Shown: positions 7,309 to 14,161 of the stretch, piece after piece | Numbering within the stretch: the stretch's first letter is position 1 | Layout: every line of letters begins with the position of its first letter | DNA from: Steroidobacteraceae bacterium | GTDB taxonomy: Bacteria > Pseudomonadota > Gammaproteobacteria > Steroidobacterales > Steroidobacteraceae | Direction: 5' to 3' | Assembly (NCBI GenBank): GCA_025927665.1 | Contig: JAICKZ010000043.1 | Location: forward strand, 1-14,161 | Length of the DNA: 14,161 nt | Position numbers and translations under genes: made by a program | The notes under the pieces: generated by a model | The model's input: the letters and a program-made list of their open reading frames with translations, nothing else | What the model was told of the DNA's origin: nothing | Databases searched by the model: none

Positions 7309-8286
7309 TCAAAGCAAGTCTTTCACGCCGTCCTTTTCTTCTAACAGTTCTTTATGAGTAGCGTCCATGCGCGTACGACTGAATGAGTTTACTTCCAACC
7401 CTTGAACGATTTGATACTTGCCATCTTTGCAAGTCACGGGATAGCCATAGATTACACCGGGCGCAATGCCATAGCTGCCATCAGAAGGCACACCCATGCT
7501 GACCCAATCGCCCACTGCGGTGCCCAATGCCCAGGTACGCACATGATCAACCGCAGCCGAAGCGGCTGACGCTGCCGAAGATGCACCGCGTTGTTTGATG
7601 ACTGCGGCACCGCGTTGTTGTACGGTCGGAATAAAAGTGTCGCTGTACCAGGCTTGATCAATCAATGACATCGCTGACTTGCCATCCACCACTGCGGCAT
7701 GTAAATCGGGATACTGTGTTGCCGAATGATTTCCCCATACTGTGACGCGTGAAATTTGCGTGACATGCTTACCGGCTTTTTCCGCTAATTGTGAAATCGC
7801 ACGATTGTGGTCCAGACGTAGCATGGCGGTGAAGTTGCCAGGATTCAAATCAGGAGCATTGCGTTGTGCGATCAGCGCGTTGGTGTTGGCAGGATTGCCC
7901 ACCACCAGCACACGTACTTCGCGATTGGCAACCGCATTCAGTGCTTTACCTTGTGCCGAAAAAATTTGTGCATTGGCTAACAACAAATCTTTGCGTTCCA
8001 TGCCGGGACCACGCGGGCGTGCACCCACCAGCATTGCATAATGACAATCCTTGAAGGCCACATTTGCATCGTCAGTTGCAACAATTTTATTCAAGGTTGG
8101 AAACGCACAATCATTCAGTTCCATGACAATGCCTTGCAATGCACCCAACGAAGGCGTGATTTCCAGCATATGCAGATTGATAGGTTGATCCGGTCCCAAC
8201 ATCGCGCCAGAGGCGACACGGAAAGCGAGCGCATAACCGATATTTCCAGCGGCGCCGGTGATTGCAACATTGACGGGGGTTTTCAT
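7309..8286 (-). CDS. mdh: Malate dehydrogenase (NAD-dependent)
   Basis: A 325-residue cytoplasmic enzyme that interconverts malate and oxaloacetate with NAD in the TCA cycle. The NAD-binding Rossmann motif is GAAGNIG (residues 11-17), and the second beta strand ends LHMLEI, with an acidic residue as expected for NAD. The substrate loop GARPRGPGMERKDLL supplies two arginines (about 92 and 98). The catalytic pair is Asp159 in RLDHNRAIS and His187 in VWGNHSATQYPD, with Arg162 as the third substrate arginine. The GASSAASAASAAVDHVR segment is normal for this MDH group. Length and motifs are complete. The ATG at 8286 has GAAGAGAG about 9 bases upstream. The gene is single, with its own terminator and a weak promoter. 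Confidence 0.97.
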   Translation of the reverse strand: MKTPVNVAITGAAGNIGYALAFRVASGAMLGPDQPINLHMLEITPSLGALQGIVMELNDCAFPTLNKIVATDDANVAFKDCHYAMLVGARPRGPGMERKDLLLANAQIFSAQGKALNAVANREVRVLVVGNPANTNALIAQRNAPDLNPGNFTAMLRLDHNRAISQLAEKAGKHVTQISRVTVWGNHSATQYPDLHAAVVDGKSAMSLIDQAWYSDTFIPTVQQRGAAVIKQRGASSAASAASAAVDHVRTWALGTAVGDWVSMGVPSDGSYGIAPGVIYGYPVTCKDGKYQIVQGLEVNSFSRTRMDATHKELLEEKDGVKDLL

Positions 8287-8310
8287 GATAAGGCTCTCTT
8301 CAAGAACGTG

Positions 8311-8339
8311 ACTATAAAATGAATGCGAATTCTAACGGA
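8311..8339 (-). promoter_or_regulatory. Possible mdh promoter
   Basis: On the minus strand the -10 box TATAGT (8311-8316) is preceded by 17 bp and a poor -35 box CCGTTA (8334-8339). The start would be near 8304, about 18 nt before the mdh ATG. Only the -10 box is convincing. Confidence 0.35.
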
Positions 8340-8360
8340 AAAATGTATGGCGGGGAAAGA

Positions 8361-8440
8361 ATGGTTCGACAAGCTCACCATGAATGGTATAAACGCTCAC
8401 CATGAACCGCTCAAATGGCTCATGCCATGAACGATATAAA
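8361..8440 (+). repeat. REP-like repeat, left block with tandem short units
   Basis: The block begins with TTCGACAAGCTCA (8365-8377) and continues with degenerate 22-26 bp units of the form CTCACCATGAACGGTATAAA. GCTCACCATGAA occurs exactly at 8373-8384 and 8395-8406, and a variant with two extra bases starts at 8418. The core is a dispersed intergenic palindromic repeat known from many proteobacterial genomes (recalled, not searched). Confidence 0.65.
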
Positions 8441-8492
8441 TAAATTCCGCTCATAGCGAAACAATATGTTGTGCTTAAGAATAAGTAGAGAT

Positions 8493-8520
8493 CCATTCGC
8501 CCTGAGCTTGTCGAAAGGTT
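8493..8520 (-). repeat. REP-like repeat, central inverted copy
   Basis: This copy reads TGAGCTTGTCGAA on the plus strand (8503-8515), the reverse complement of TTCGACAAGCTCA in the left block. Both copies also end in GAATGG when read in the same sense. The two could pair as a long hairpin in RNA or single-stranded DNA. Confidence 0.7.
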
Positions 8521-8556
8521 CTTGAAGCTTTGATTTATTGATGATGTAAATTTAAA

Positions 8557-8634
8557 GTGGTTTGACAAGTTCATCACGAACGGGAGAAATTTCACCACGA
8601 ACGGCATAAAGGTTCATCATAAATGTCATAAAAG
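8557..8634 (+). repeat. REP-like repeat, right block with tandem short units
   Basis: A diverged direct copy, TTTGACAAGTTCA (8561-8573), is followed by three units of 20-22 bp starting at 8571, 8591 and 8613. They share the pattern TTCAYCACGAACGGCATAAA with decay in the last one. Together with the left block this gives direct copies on both sides of the inverted copy. Confidence 0.6.
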
Positions 8635-8710
8635 CTCTCGATAAAAGATAAATAGAAGAGCGCTTCCACGGAATAATGATTAATCCCTTTATTTTAATCG
8701 AAACTCCAAA

Positions 8711-9778
8711 TCAACTTGATTGCAAAACCACTTGTGGTATCACTTGAGCAAATTTGATTTCTTCCTGCTCGAAGTAATCCACAATGCCAAGATTAACTGA
8801 CTGCTGAACATCCATACAAATTTTGTAATTCGCAGTGAGCACAAAGTAAACAATTTCAAACTCAATCGCCACAGCAGTCAATCTTGCGAGATGGCAACGC
8901 TCAAAACGTACGTTATTGTTTTTTATGATCAAGTTACGAATAGCTTCTGCAATCGTATGTAGTTTTTTACTTGGTGTGTCGTGAGCAACATTCAATACGA
9001 AGAGTACACGACGCTCATGCATACGACCAAAATTACGCATACGACTTTTAAGCAAATCGGCATTAGCCATGATGATTTGTTCACCGTTGACGCTGCGTAA
9101 ACGCGTACTTTTCAAACCAATTTGTTCCACCGTCCCTTGCACATCATCAATAGTCAGCGCATCACCAATCACAAAGGGTTTGTCCAGTGTAATCGACAAC
9201 GAAGCAAGCAAATCGCCCAGCACATTTTGGACTGCCAATGCAACCGCAATACCACCAATGCCCAGGCCAGCAACCAAGGTGGTGATATTGATGCCAAGAT
9301 TATCCAGTGTTAATAGCAACACCACTAACCATATGGCGACGCGTAATACGACGGCAATGATGTTTAACGAGCCTACCGTCGCTGGATCCTGCTGCAATCT
9401 GAATCGACGTTTATGTTCCAGCCAGGCCATGGCTGCGGTGGATATCCAGATGCCTGCCTGCCAACAACAAGCAATTAACAGCACACGCCCAACTAGATGC
9501 TGAGCCCGATCGTTTAATGTCAGCCATTGCAATCCGACATATATGCTTAAGATCAATAAAAAAATATTGGCGGTGCGACTGACAACTTTAAGTGGCGTTT
9601 CAATCAACTCCATGGATTCGGTTATCGCCAGGCGTTGGTAACGGGAACGTACCAAACGCTTTATCAACACCGATATCATCAACAGACTTAATGCTGCCAC
9701 CAACGCCCATAACCATTGTGTAACGGTATTGCCCAAATACAACTGATCCAAAGTACGAATGACAGAATTCATCGACAT
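8711..9778 (-). CDS. MscS-family small-conductance mechanosensitive channel
   Basis: A 355-residue inner-membrane protein. About five hydrophobic helices cover residues 20-190, with the last carrying the Gly/Ala-rich pore helix VAGLGIGGIAVALAVQNVLG typical of MscS TM3. The MscS beta domain follows, with LDKPFVIGDALTIDDVQGTV and RSVNGEQIIMANADLLKSR. The C-terminal alpha/beta domain ends near FAQVIPQVVLQ. Such channels open under membrane tension and release solutes on hypo-osmotic shock. It is larger than E. coli MscS (286 residues) because of extra N-terminal helices. The start is ATG at 9778 with AAGGGCA about 10 bases upstream; a second in-frame ATG two codons later is also possible. It is divergent from the ABM-domain gene. 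Confidence 0.93.
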   Translation of the reverse strand: MSMNSVIRTLDQLYLGNTVTQWLWALVAALSLLMISVLIKRLVRSRYQRLAITESMELIETPLKVVSRTANIFLLILSIYVGLQWLTLNDRAQHLVGRVLLIACCWQAGIWISTAAMAWLEHKRRFRLQQDPATVGSLNIIAVVLRVAIWLVVLLLTLDNLGINITTLVAGLGIGGIAVALAVQNVLGDLLASLSITLDKPFVIGDALTIDDVQGTVEQIGLKSTRLRSVNGEQIIMANADLLKSRMRNFGRMHERRVLFVLNVAHDTPSKKLHTIAEAIRNLIIKNNNVRFERCHLARLTAVAIEFEIVYFVLTANYKICMDVQQSVNLGIVDYFEQEEIKFAQVIPQVVLQSS

Positions 9779-9830
9779 GATTCATCTTGCCCTTGTATAT
9801 AAGTGCATGCACCCGCCGCAATAAGCGCTT

Positions 9831-9846
9831 TGTGCTGTGATTCACA
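9831..9846. promoter_or_regulatory. CRP-like palindrome between the divergent genes
   Basis: TGTGCTGTGATTCACA matches the CRP/Vfr consensus TGTGA-N6-TCACA at 9 of 10 defined bases. Symmetry extends outward to CTTTGTG (9828-9834) and CACAAAG (9843-9849). It lies between the mscS-like and ABM genes and could act on either. No CRP gene is in the window, so regulation is inferred. Confidence 0.35.
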
Positions 9847-9885
9847 AAGAGTACACTATTCCTTCATCTGTTTTTTGGAGCGATC

Positions 9886-10194
9886 ATGTATCGTTTGGTA
9901 TGGGAGTTTGATGCGAAGCCTGAACGCGTTACGGACTTCGAAAAAATCTATGACGTCAATGGTCGCTGGGCCACGTTCTTCAAACAAAGCGCTGATTATC
10001 TCGGCACGGAGTTGTACAAGAACACCCATGATCCGCAGCGCTTTGTTGCCGTAGATCGATGGCGTTCACGGGTTGCGTACGAAAATTTCCGCAAAGCGAA
10101 TGCCGCTACTTACGCTAAACTGGATGAATGGTGCCGGCAATTGTTATCCCATGAACGCATGCTAGGTTCAACGGATGATGGGCGCGAGGATTAG
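9886..10194 (+). CDS. ABM-domain (antibiotic biosynthesis monooxygenase-like) small protein
   Basis: A 102-residue protein with the dimeric ferredoxin-like fold expected of the ABM superfamily. The opening strand MYRLVWEFDAKPERVTDFEKIY leads into a helix, and the middle holds TELYKNTHDPQRFVAVDRWRSRVAYENFR, where a strand pair is followed by the W-x-S-x-x-A-Y-x-x-F pattern common in this group. Members range from quinone monooxygenases to haem-degrading enzymes and proteins of no known activity; there is no haem or cofactor motif here to choose between them. The ATG at 9886 has GGAG 6 bases upstream. It lies 144 bp before the secreted TPR gene and may share its transcript, though a short hairpin lies between them. 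Fold is likely; function is unknown. Confidence 0.75.
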   Translation: MYRLVWEFDAKPERVTDFEKIYDVNGRWATFFKQSADYLGTELYKNTHDPQRFVAVDRWRSRVAYENFRKANAATYAKLDEWCRQLLSHERMLGSTDDGRED

Positions 10195-10300
10195 CTTGTA
10201 AAATAAACAAGCGTGTTGCAAAAGAAAACAGTGGTAGGCACAGAACCTTTTTTAAGGCGTTGGCTACCAATGCTATCGTCAATTGTGTTTTCGTCAGTAC

Positions 10301-10315
10301 GGGTGCGTAGCACCC
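10301..10315 (+). other. Short GC-rich hairpin upstream of the TPR gene
   Basis: GGGTGC and GCACCC form a 6-bp stem with loop GTA, 12 bases before the GAGGAGA ribosome site of the TPR gene at 10339. It is followed by ATTGCATTTT, too weak a T-run for a sure terminator. It may be an attenuating or stabilising leader hairpin, or chance. Confidence 0.35.
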
Positions 10316-10338
10316 ATTGCATTTTCGAGGAGATCCTT

Positions 10339-11052
10339 ATGTTTCGTCCAACGTGGGTTCTTTCTGTTACATCATTGCTGATTACCGCAGCCATTGGCTT
10401 TGGCAGTTATGCCTACGCCGCGGGCAGCGGTTCAATGAATACGCCATCAATGCCTGCGCCAAGCAAGTCGATGACGACCGAAGAGAAAGCAGTTGCAATT
10501 TATAATCAAGGTGTGGGCTTTATTAAGGAAGCTGACGGAGAATTAGCTGAAGCTGCTGAAGCCGCTCAAGCCAACAACGTTAAAAAGCAAGAAAAGGAAC
10601 AAAGTCACGCCAAAAAATATTTTACCAAAGCACAAGAAAAATTTAAGGATGCGGTTGAACTCAAACCTGATATGTTCCAAGCATGGAACTATATTGGTTA
10701 TTCAAAGCGCAACCTGGGCGACTATAACGGAGCACTTGAAGCTTATAATCAGGCACTTAAATTAAATCCTAAATATTTAGAGGCCATTGAATATCGAGGT
10801 CATGCCTATCTTGGCCTCAATCGCCTTGACGATGCGAAACAATCTTATCTCGACTTGTTTTCCAGTAACAGTGCACTGGCAAAAAAACTGCTGGTTGCAA
10901 TGCAATCGTGGGTTAGTAGCCATCGTAATGATGCGCAGGGTGTAGACAGCACGACACTTGAAAATTTCGCGAGTTGGGTTAATGAACGTAGTGCTATTGC
11001 AGTCAGCACCGCTGGTCTTGCGCCTAAAAGCAACACGGAAACCTGGCACTGA
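10339..11052 (+). CDS. Exported TPR-repeat protein
   Basis: The frame is open from 10213, but the ATG at 10339 is the chosen start: it has an excellent GAGGAGA site 5 bases upstream and begins a signal peptide (MFRPTWVLSVTSLLITAAIG, cut near AYA at residues 25-27). The 237-residue product is therefore periplasmic. After a Ser/Pro/Met-rich linker (30-45) comes a Lys/Glu/Ala-rich helical region (48-108) that may form a coiled coil. Two clear TPR units follow: AWNYIGYSKRNLGDYNGALE (115-134) with its second helix to about 146, and EAIEYRGHAYLGLNRLDDAK at 148-167. TPRs bind partner proteins. The next gene, a di-haem peroxidase-family protein, follows within 14 bp, so the pair is probably co-expressed and may interact. 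Confidence 0.85.
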   Translation: MFRPTWVLSVTSLLITAAIGFGSYAYAAGSGSMNTPSMPAPSKSMTTEEKAVAIYNQGVGFIKEADGELAEAAEAAQANNVKKQEKEQSHAKKYFTKAQEKFKDAVELKPDMFQAWNYIGYSKRNLGDYNGALEAYNQALKLNPKYLEAIEYRGHAYLGLNRLDDAKQSYLDLFSSNSALAKKLLVAMQSWVSSHRNDAQGVDSTTLENFASWVNERSAIAVSTAGLAPKSNTETWH

Positions 11053-11066
11053 AGACACGTTGTACC

Positions 11067-12062
11067 TTGCCGTTCGTAATAGCGCTGATCATAGCTTTGT
11101 CTATGATCAGCGTGAATGCAGATGAGCCGCCAACATACGTTTGGCATTTGCCGCGTGGTTTTCCAACGCCGCTCGTGCCTGCTGATAATCCGATGTCCGT
11201 CGCAAAGGTTGCATTAGGAAAACGCTTGTTCTTCGATTCCCGGTTGTCGCTTACATCAACCTATAGTTGTGCCAGCTGTCATGATCCCGCACGTGCGTTT
11301 ACCGATGCGCGTGCATTGGCCGTCGGTGCCACTGGGCAAGTATTAAATCGTAACGCCATGGCATTGGTTAATGTTGCTTATAACGTCAGCTACGGTTGGA
11401 GCAATGTCAAGGTCAAAACGCTTGAAGCACAGATGCATCAGCCGTTATTCAATGTACATCCCCTCGAAATGGGTCTTGCAGGTCGGGAAGCAAGTGTCGT
11501 TAAAATACTCTCTGCAGATACTGATTATATTGACGCGTTTCGAGCTTCCTTTCCTGATGAGCCGAGCATCTCAATTGCGAATATGATTCGTGCCATTGCT
11601 TGCTACGAGCGTACATTGATCTCTGGTAACAGTCCGTTCGATCGTTATGTATTTAATGGTGAACACGATGCGATCAATGATTCGGCGAAGCGCGGTATGA
11701 AATTGTTCTATTCGTCGCGTTTGGGTTGCGCGAACTGTCATGCGGGCTTTAATTTTACCGGCACGGCTGTTTATGACGGACATACGGTTGCTGCGGCTGC
11801 GTTTGCTCGTAATGGTGTGGGTAGTCAATCAATGCGCGTGCCGACGTTGCGTAACATCGCGCTGACTGCGCCGTACATGCATGATGGCCGTTACAAAAAT
11901 CTTGATGCAGTCATCACTCATTATGAAACTGCAACTACGACAACAAAGGCCGATAAAAAACTTCGCAAGTTCAAGTTGACCAGCGATGAACGACAAGCAT
12001 TACTTGCTTTTCTGGAATCGCTGACCGATGACGAATTTATTCGAACCAATCGCGTGCAATGA
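11067..12062 (+). CDS. Di-haem cytochrome c peroxidase / MauG-family protein
   Basis: A periplasmic protein with two c-type haem sites: CASCH (Cys68-His72) and CANCH (Cys221-His225). FFDSRLS before the first site, NAMALVNVAYN (97-107) and PYMHDGRYKNLD (269-280, with Met271 as a probable axial ligand) are typical of bacterial cytochrome c peroxidases and MauG-like enzymes. These reduce H2O2 with electrons from small cytochromes, or oxidise protein side chains. At 331 residues it is family size. With the TTG at 11067 the signal peptide is MPFVIALIIALSMISVNA, which lacks the usual basic start and has no good ribosome site. A CTG at 11049, overlapping the TPR stop as CTGA with GGAA 8 bases upstream, would add MKTRCT and give a standard signal peptide. 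Residue numbers here assume TTG. Substrate is not known. Confidence 0.93.
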   Translation: MPFVIALIIALSMISVNADEPPTYVWHLPRGFPTPLVPADNPMSVAKVALGKRLFFDSRLSLTSTYSCASCHDPARAFTDARALAVGATGQVLNRNAMALVNVAYNVSYGWSNVKVKTLEAQMHQPLFNVHPLEMGLAGREASVVKILSADTDYIDAFRASFPDEPSISIANMIRAIACYERTLISGNSPFDRYVFNGEHDAINDSAKRGMKLFYSSRLGCANCHAGFNFTGTAVYDGHTVAAAAFARNGVGSQSMRVPTLRNIALTAPYMHDGRYKNLDAVITHYETATTTTKADKKLRKFKLTSDERQALLAFLESLTDDEFIRTNRVQ

Positions 12063-12102
12063 CTTGCATGAAGAGCGCGATAAAATTAATTCTGTGGTAA
12101 CG

Positions 12103-12119
12103 GCATTGCATGGCAATGC
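12103..12119. terminator. Weak hairpin between converging genes
   Basis: GCATTGC and GCAATGC form a 7-bp stem with loop ATG, 41 bp after the peroxidase stop and 19 bp past the end of the converging lipoprotein gene. There is no proper T-run on either strand, so it may act as a factor-dependent or weak terminator for one or both genes. Confidence 0.35.
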
Positions 12120-12137
12120 TTCTACATAGTTAAGGAA

Positions 12138-12590
12138 TTAATTACACACTGTATTGCCTTTATCAAACACGATATGCCATCGTCCCGGTGATTCCTGTCG
12201 CCAGATGGATGAGAAGGTACCAATCAATTGGCCTTGTGCGTCATGAACCGGACCCGTGCTTAATGCCAATGTGCCAGATGCCAGTACTTCAACCGTTTCT
12301 GGCTCCCAAGAAAATGGTGCATTAGGTTTGGTGAAAAAATCTTTCCACCAGCTTAATACTTCTTGCTTGCCATGTAGTTGTTTGTCACCGGCAAAAAAGA
12401 TGGCTTCATCTGCGACAAATGTTGCAAACGCCGCTTGATCGCGATCCGCCATGGTTTTTGCGAAAGCGCGTTCAGTGTTGATCACTTGTTGCGTTAGATC
12501 AACTTGTGCAGGTTGCCGAACAGTAGCGCAGCCTGAAACAAATATAACGGTAAATAATATTGTGCAAAGAGAATGCAGTTTCATGTGCAT
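12138..12590 (-). CDS. SnoaL/DUF4440-like (NTF2-fold) lipoprotein
   Basis: A 150-residue lipoprotein. Residues 1-20 are a signal sequence ending in the lipobox VSGC, with Cys21 as the lipidated residue, so the protein is anchored in the inner or outer membrane. The remainder fits the NTF2-like fold: helix QQVINTERAFAKTMADRDQAAFATFVADEAIFFAG, then HGKQEVLSWWKDFF, and strands TGPVHDAQGQLIGTFSSIWRQE and GRWHIVFDKG. This matches DUF4440/SnoaL-like proteins, which bind small ligands or act as isomerases; the ligand here cannot be told. A second ATG at 12584 (product MKLHSL...) is better spaced from AGG (9 bases) and gives a more usual basic start, so it may be the true one. Its own promoter candidate is at 12612-12640. 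Confidence 0.82.
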   Translation of the reverse strand: MHMKLHSLCTILFTVIFVSGCATVRQPAQVDLTQQVINTERAFAKTMADRDQAAFATFVADEAIFFAGDKQLHGKQEVLSWWKDFFTKPNAPFSWEPETVEVLASGTLALSTGPVHDAQGQLIGTFSSIWRQESPGRWHIVFDKGNTVCN

Positions 12591-12611
12591 GTGCCTGAGA
12601 ATAAGATAGCA

Positions 12612-12640
12612 AGAATACGTTGCTTAAAGGTGATCGACAA
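12612..12640 (-). promoter_or_regulatory. Candidate promoter of the lipoprotein gene
   Basis: On the minus strand TTGTCG (12635-12640) is the -35 box, the spacer is 17 bp, and TATTCT (12612-12617) is the -10 box (4 of 6 matches each). The predicted start near 12605 gives a leader of only 15-21 nt. Confidence 0.4.
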
Positions 12641-12667
12641 GAACGCAATTTGTCAGTGATTTTAGTT

Positions 12668-14161
12668 TTATCCTATCAGCAACTTGCTCTCCGCACTTTC
12701 AATATCTTCAGGAGTGCCGTAAAGCACGACAATATCTCCAATGATAAATACGGTTTCCGCTACTGGCTGTCGCAAAATCTGTCCATGACGGCGAATTGAG
12801 TTAACACTGACATTGAATTGGTTCAGGTCAATGTGGGCAATGCTATGGCTAATGGCATACGCATTGGGTGGTAGCACAACCGAATGCAGTTCTTCACGCA
12901 GTGTATGGGTGTCATCCAGTGGACGTGCATCTTCACGACGAAAAATCCGTCGCAACATGGCGTACCGATTATCGCGAATATCACTCACTGCTTTTACCAC
13001 ACGTGATACCGGCATATTAAGCAGCAACAACATATGCGACATCAACATCAAACTGGCTTCCAGTGTTTCTGGTACCACCTCGGTGGCGCCAGCTTTTTGC
13101 AGTTGATCGAGCTTGGTGTCATCTTGCGTGCGTACCAGAATAGGCACCTGTTTGTGTAATTCACGAACTGCATGCACGATGCGCAATGCCACATTGGGAT
13201 CTGTAAAGGTAATGACCACGACATCACAATGAGACAATCCCACTGCCTCAAGAATGTCATGTGAACCAGCATCGCCATAGATAACTGGATCACCTGCTTG
13301 TCGCGCTAGCTGCACGCGCTTCGGGTCCATGTCCAGTGCAATGTATTCGAATGCGTATTTTTCCAGGGCGCGAGCTAAGTTTTGTCCCACGCGACCGAAG
13401 CCGCAAAGAATGACATGATTGCGTTGTGCTACTTCATGCGTGCTGGCTAGTTCCAATTCGAGTTCGTTCTGCTCGTGACCACGACGCGATAACCATGCGC
13501 CCAAGCGACTATTGTGTCGAATCAATAATGTACTGAGTACCATGCTTAGCACGGTCGCGGCCAACAAAGGTTGGATGAGCGCATTACTTGCCAGTTTGTC
13601 ATTCAACATCAAGGTGAGTAATGCAAAACCGAACTCACCACCCTGTGCAATCACTAAACCAGTTTGAAAAGCGGCGCGCCAGTTTTTACTGAATAACCTT
13701 GCTAGTGCAGTGACAATAATCGCTTTGCTCAATTGCAATGCAATCAACAATAACAACACCGACCAACCATCGGCATATAACAGTTTCAGATCAAGCAACG
13801 TACCGATAGTGATGAAAAAAAGTCCCAACAGAATATCGCGAAACGGCCGGATCACGACTTCGACTTGATGCCGATACTCCGTTTCTGCGAGCAACATTCC
13901 GGCAAGAAAAGCACCCAATGCCAATGACATACCTGCCGCATTTGTGGCCCAAGCACTGGCTAACGCAACCAATAACACGGTGAGCGTAAATAATTCCGTG
14001 CTGCGTGCACGGCTAATCTCATGAAACAAAGGACGCAATAACCATCGACCCGCAGCCAACACAAACAACAAGGCAAGGGCAGCGCGGATCATGGCATTCA
14101 TGATCATCAATGGATTGAGTGAATCCAATTGTGCATGCTCTGCAGTTTCTAATGCCAGCAA
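12668..14161 (-). CDS. Kef-type (CPA2) cation:proton antiporter with RCK domains, N-terminal part cut by window edge
   Basis: The frame is open to the right edge, so the true start lies outside; the codon at 14161 is TTG and need not be a start. The 497 visible residues hold the last transmembrane helices of the CPA2 antiporter domain (about 1-215), with GAFLAGMLLAETEYRH (83-98), the pore-lining RPFRDILLGLFFITIG (105-120) and QGGEFGFALL (173-182). Next is a TrkA-N/RCK domain with the nucleotide motif GFGRVG (254-259) and acidic Asp277/Asp279, then a TrkA-C domain (about 423-497). Such proteins move K+ or Na+ against H+ across the inner membrane, gated by NAD(H) or other ligands. KefB and KefC lack the TrkA-C domain, so YbaL-like proteins are the nearer match. 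The lipoprotein gene follows on the same strand after 77 bp. Confidence 0.92.
   Translation of the reverse strand: MLALETAEHAQLDSLNPLMIMNAMIRAALALLFVLAAGRWLLRPLFHEISRARSTELFTLTVLLVALASAWATNAAGMSLALGAFLAGMLLAETEYRHQVEVVIRPFRDILLGLFFITIGTLLDLKLLYADGWSVLLLLIALQLSKAIIVTALARLFSKNWRAAFQTGLVIAQGGEFGFALLTLMLNDKLASNALIQPLLAATVLSMVLSTLLIRHNSRLGAWLSRRGHEQNELELELASTHEVAQRNHVILCGFGRVGQNLARALEKYAFEYIALDMDPKRVQLARQAGDPVIYGDAGSHDILEAVGLSHCDVVVITFTDPNVALRIVHAVRELHKQVPILVRTQDDTKLDQLQKAGATEVVPETLEASLMLMSHMLLLLNMPVSRVVKAVSDIRDNRYAMLRRIFRREDARPLDDTHTLREELHSVVLPPNAYAISHSIAHIDLNQFNVSVNSIRRHGQILRQPVAETVFIIGDIVVLYGTPEDIESAESKLLIG

Noticed and set aside
7543..7581. Ala/Ser-rich run in malate dehydrogenase
   Set aside because: GASSAASAASAA-type segments are normal in this MDH group, not an insertion.
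8332..8607. 91-codon minus-strand frame between mdh and the mscS-like gene
   Set aside because: It runs through the REP-like repeats; its HGELVEP and LSTSSGRM stretches are typical false translations of this repeat type.
8361..8634. CRISPR array
   Set aside because: The units are degenerate, contiguous or inverted, with no equal-length unique spacers and no cas genes nearby.
9069..9503. 144-codon plus-strand frame
   Set aside because: It is antisense to the mscS-like gene, whose motifs are clear, and has no start signal or recognisable domain.
10213..10338. 42-codon N-terminal extension of the TPR protein
   Set aside because: The signal peptide and a strong ribosome site both point to the ATG at 10339; the extension would bury the signal peptide.

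Overview
The window looks like part of the chromosome of a free-living gammaproteobacterium of moderate GC content. The main clues are a long FadE-type acyl-CoA dehydrogenase of 827 residues with an N-terminal membrane region, an Mdh of the type with an LEI end to its second beta strand, and a REP-like intergenic repeat built on a GACAAGCTCA core. None of these fixes the genus. There are no rRNA or tRNA genes, transposases, phage genes or CRISPR arrays. The window reads as housekeeping and stress-response chromosome with small regulated operons.

Layout, left to right. (1) Positions 1-852, minus strand: a secreted family 43 glycoside hydrolase whose C-terminal end is cut by the window edge. 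(2) Positions 853-1152: an intergenic region carrying a good sigma70 promoter overlaid by two similar palindromic operators. (3) Positions 1153-3172, plus strand: a three-gene operon of an Old Yellow Enzyme flavin reductase, a TetR-family regulator and a YciI-like small protein. By analogy with nemRA of E. coli this is probably a self-regulated response to reactive electrophiles. (4) Positions 3221-4414, minus: an exported serine hydrolase of the class C beta-lactamase fold, with a promoter overlapped by a perfect 10-bp inverted repeat. (5) Positions 4597-7080, minus: fadE, the first dehydrogenation step of beta-oxidation. (6) Positions 7309-8286, minus: malate dehydrogenase (TCA cycle), followed by a clear hairpin terminator. 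(7) Positions 8287-8710: an intergenic region filled with REP-like repeats in both orientations. (8) Positions 8711-9778, minus: an MscS-family channel, divergent from (9) a small ABM-domain protein at 9886-10194, plus. (10) Positions 10339-12062, plus: a secreted TPR protein followed at once by a di-haem cytochrome c peroxidase/MauG-family protein. (11) Positions 12138-12590, minus: a SnoaL/DUF4440-like lipoprotein. (12) Positions 12668-14161, minus: the C-terminal part of a KefB/KefC-like cation:proton antiporter with RCK domains, cut by the right edge.

The most informative parts are regulatory: the twin operators of the reductase operon, the inverted repeat at the serine hydrolase promoter, the composite repeat between mdh and the mscS-like gene, and the peroxidase start, where a CTG codon overlapping the TPR gene's stop gives a better signal peptide than the TTG start. 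No convincing wholly new system is visible. The reductase/TetR/YciI operon and the TPR/peroxidase pair are the best candidates for follow-up.
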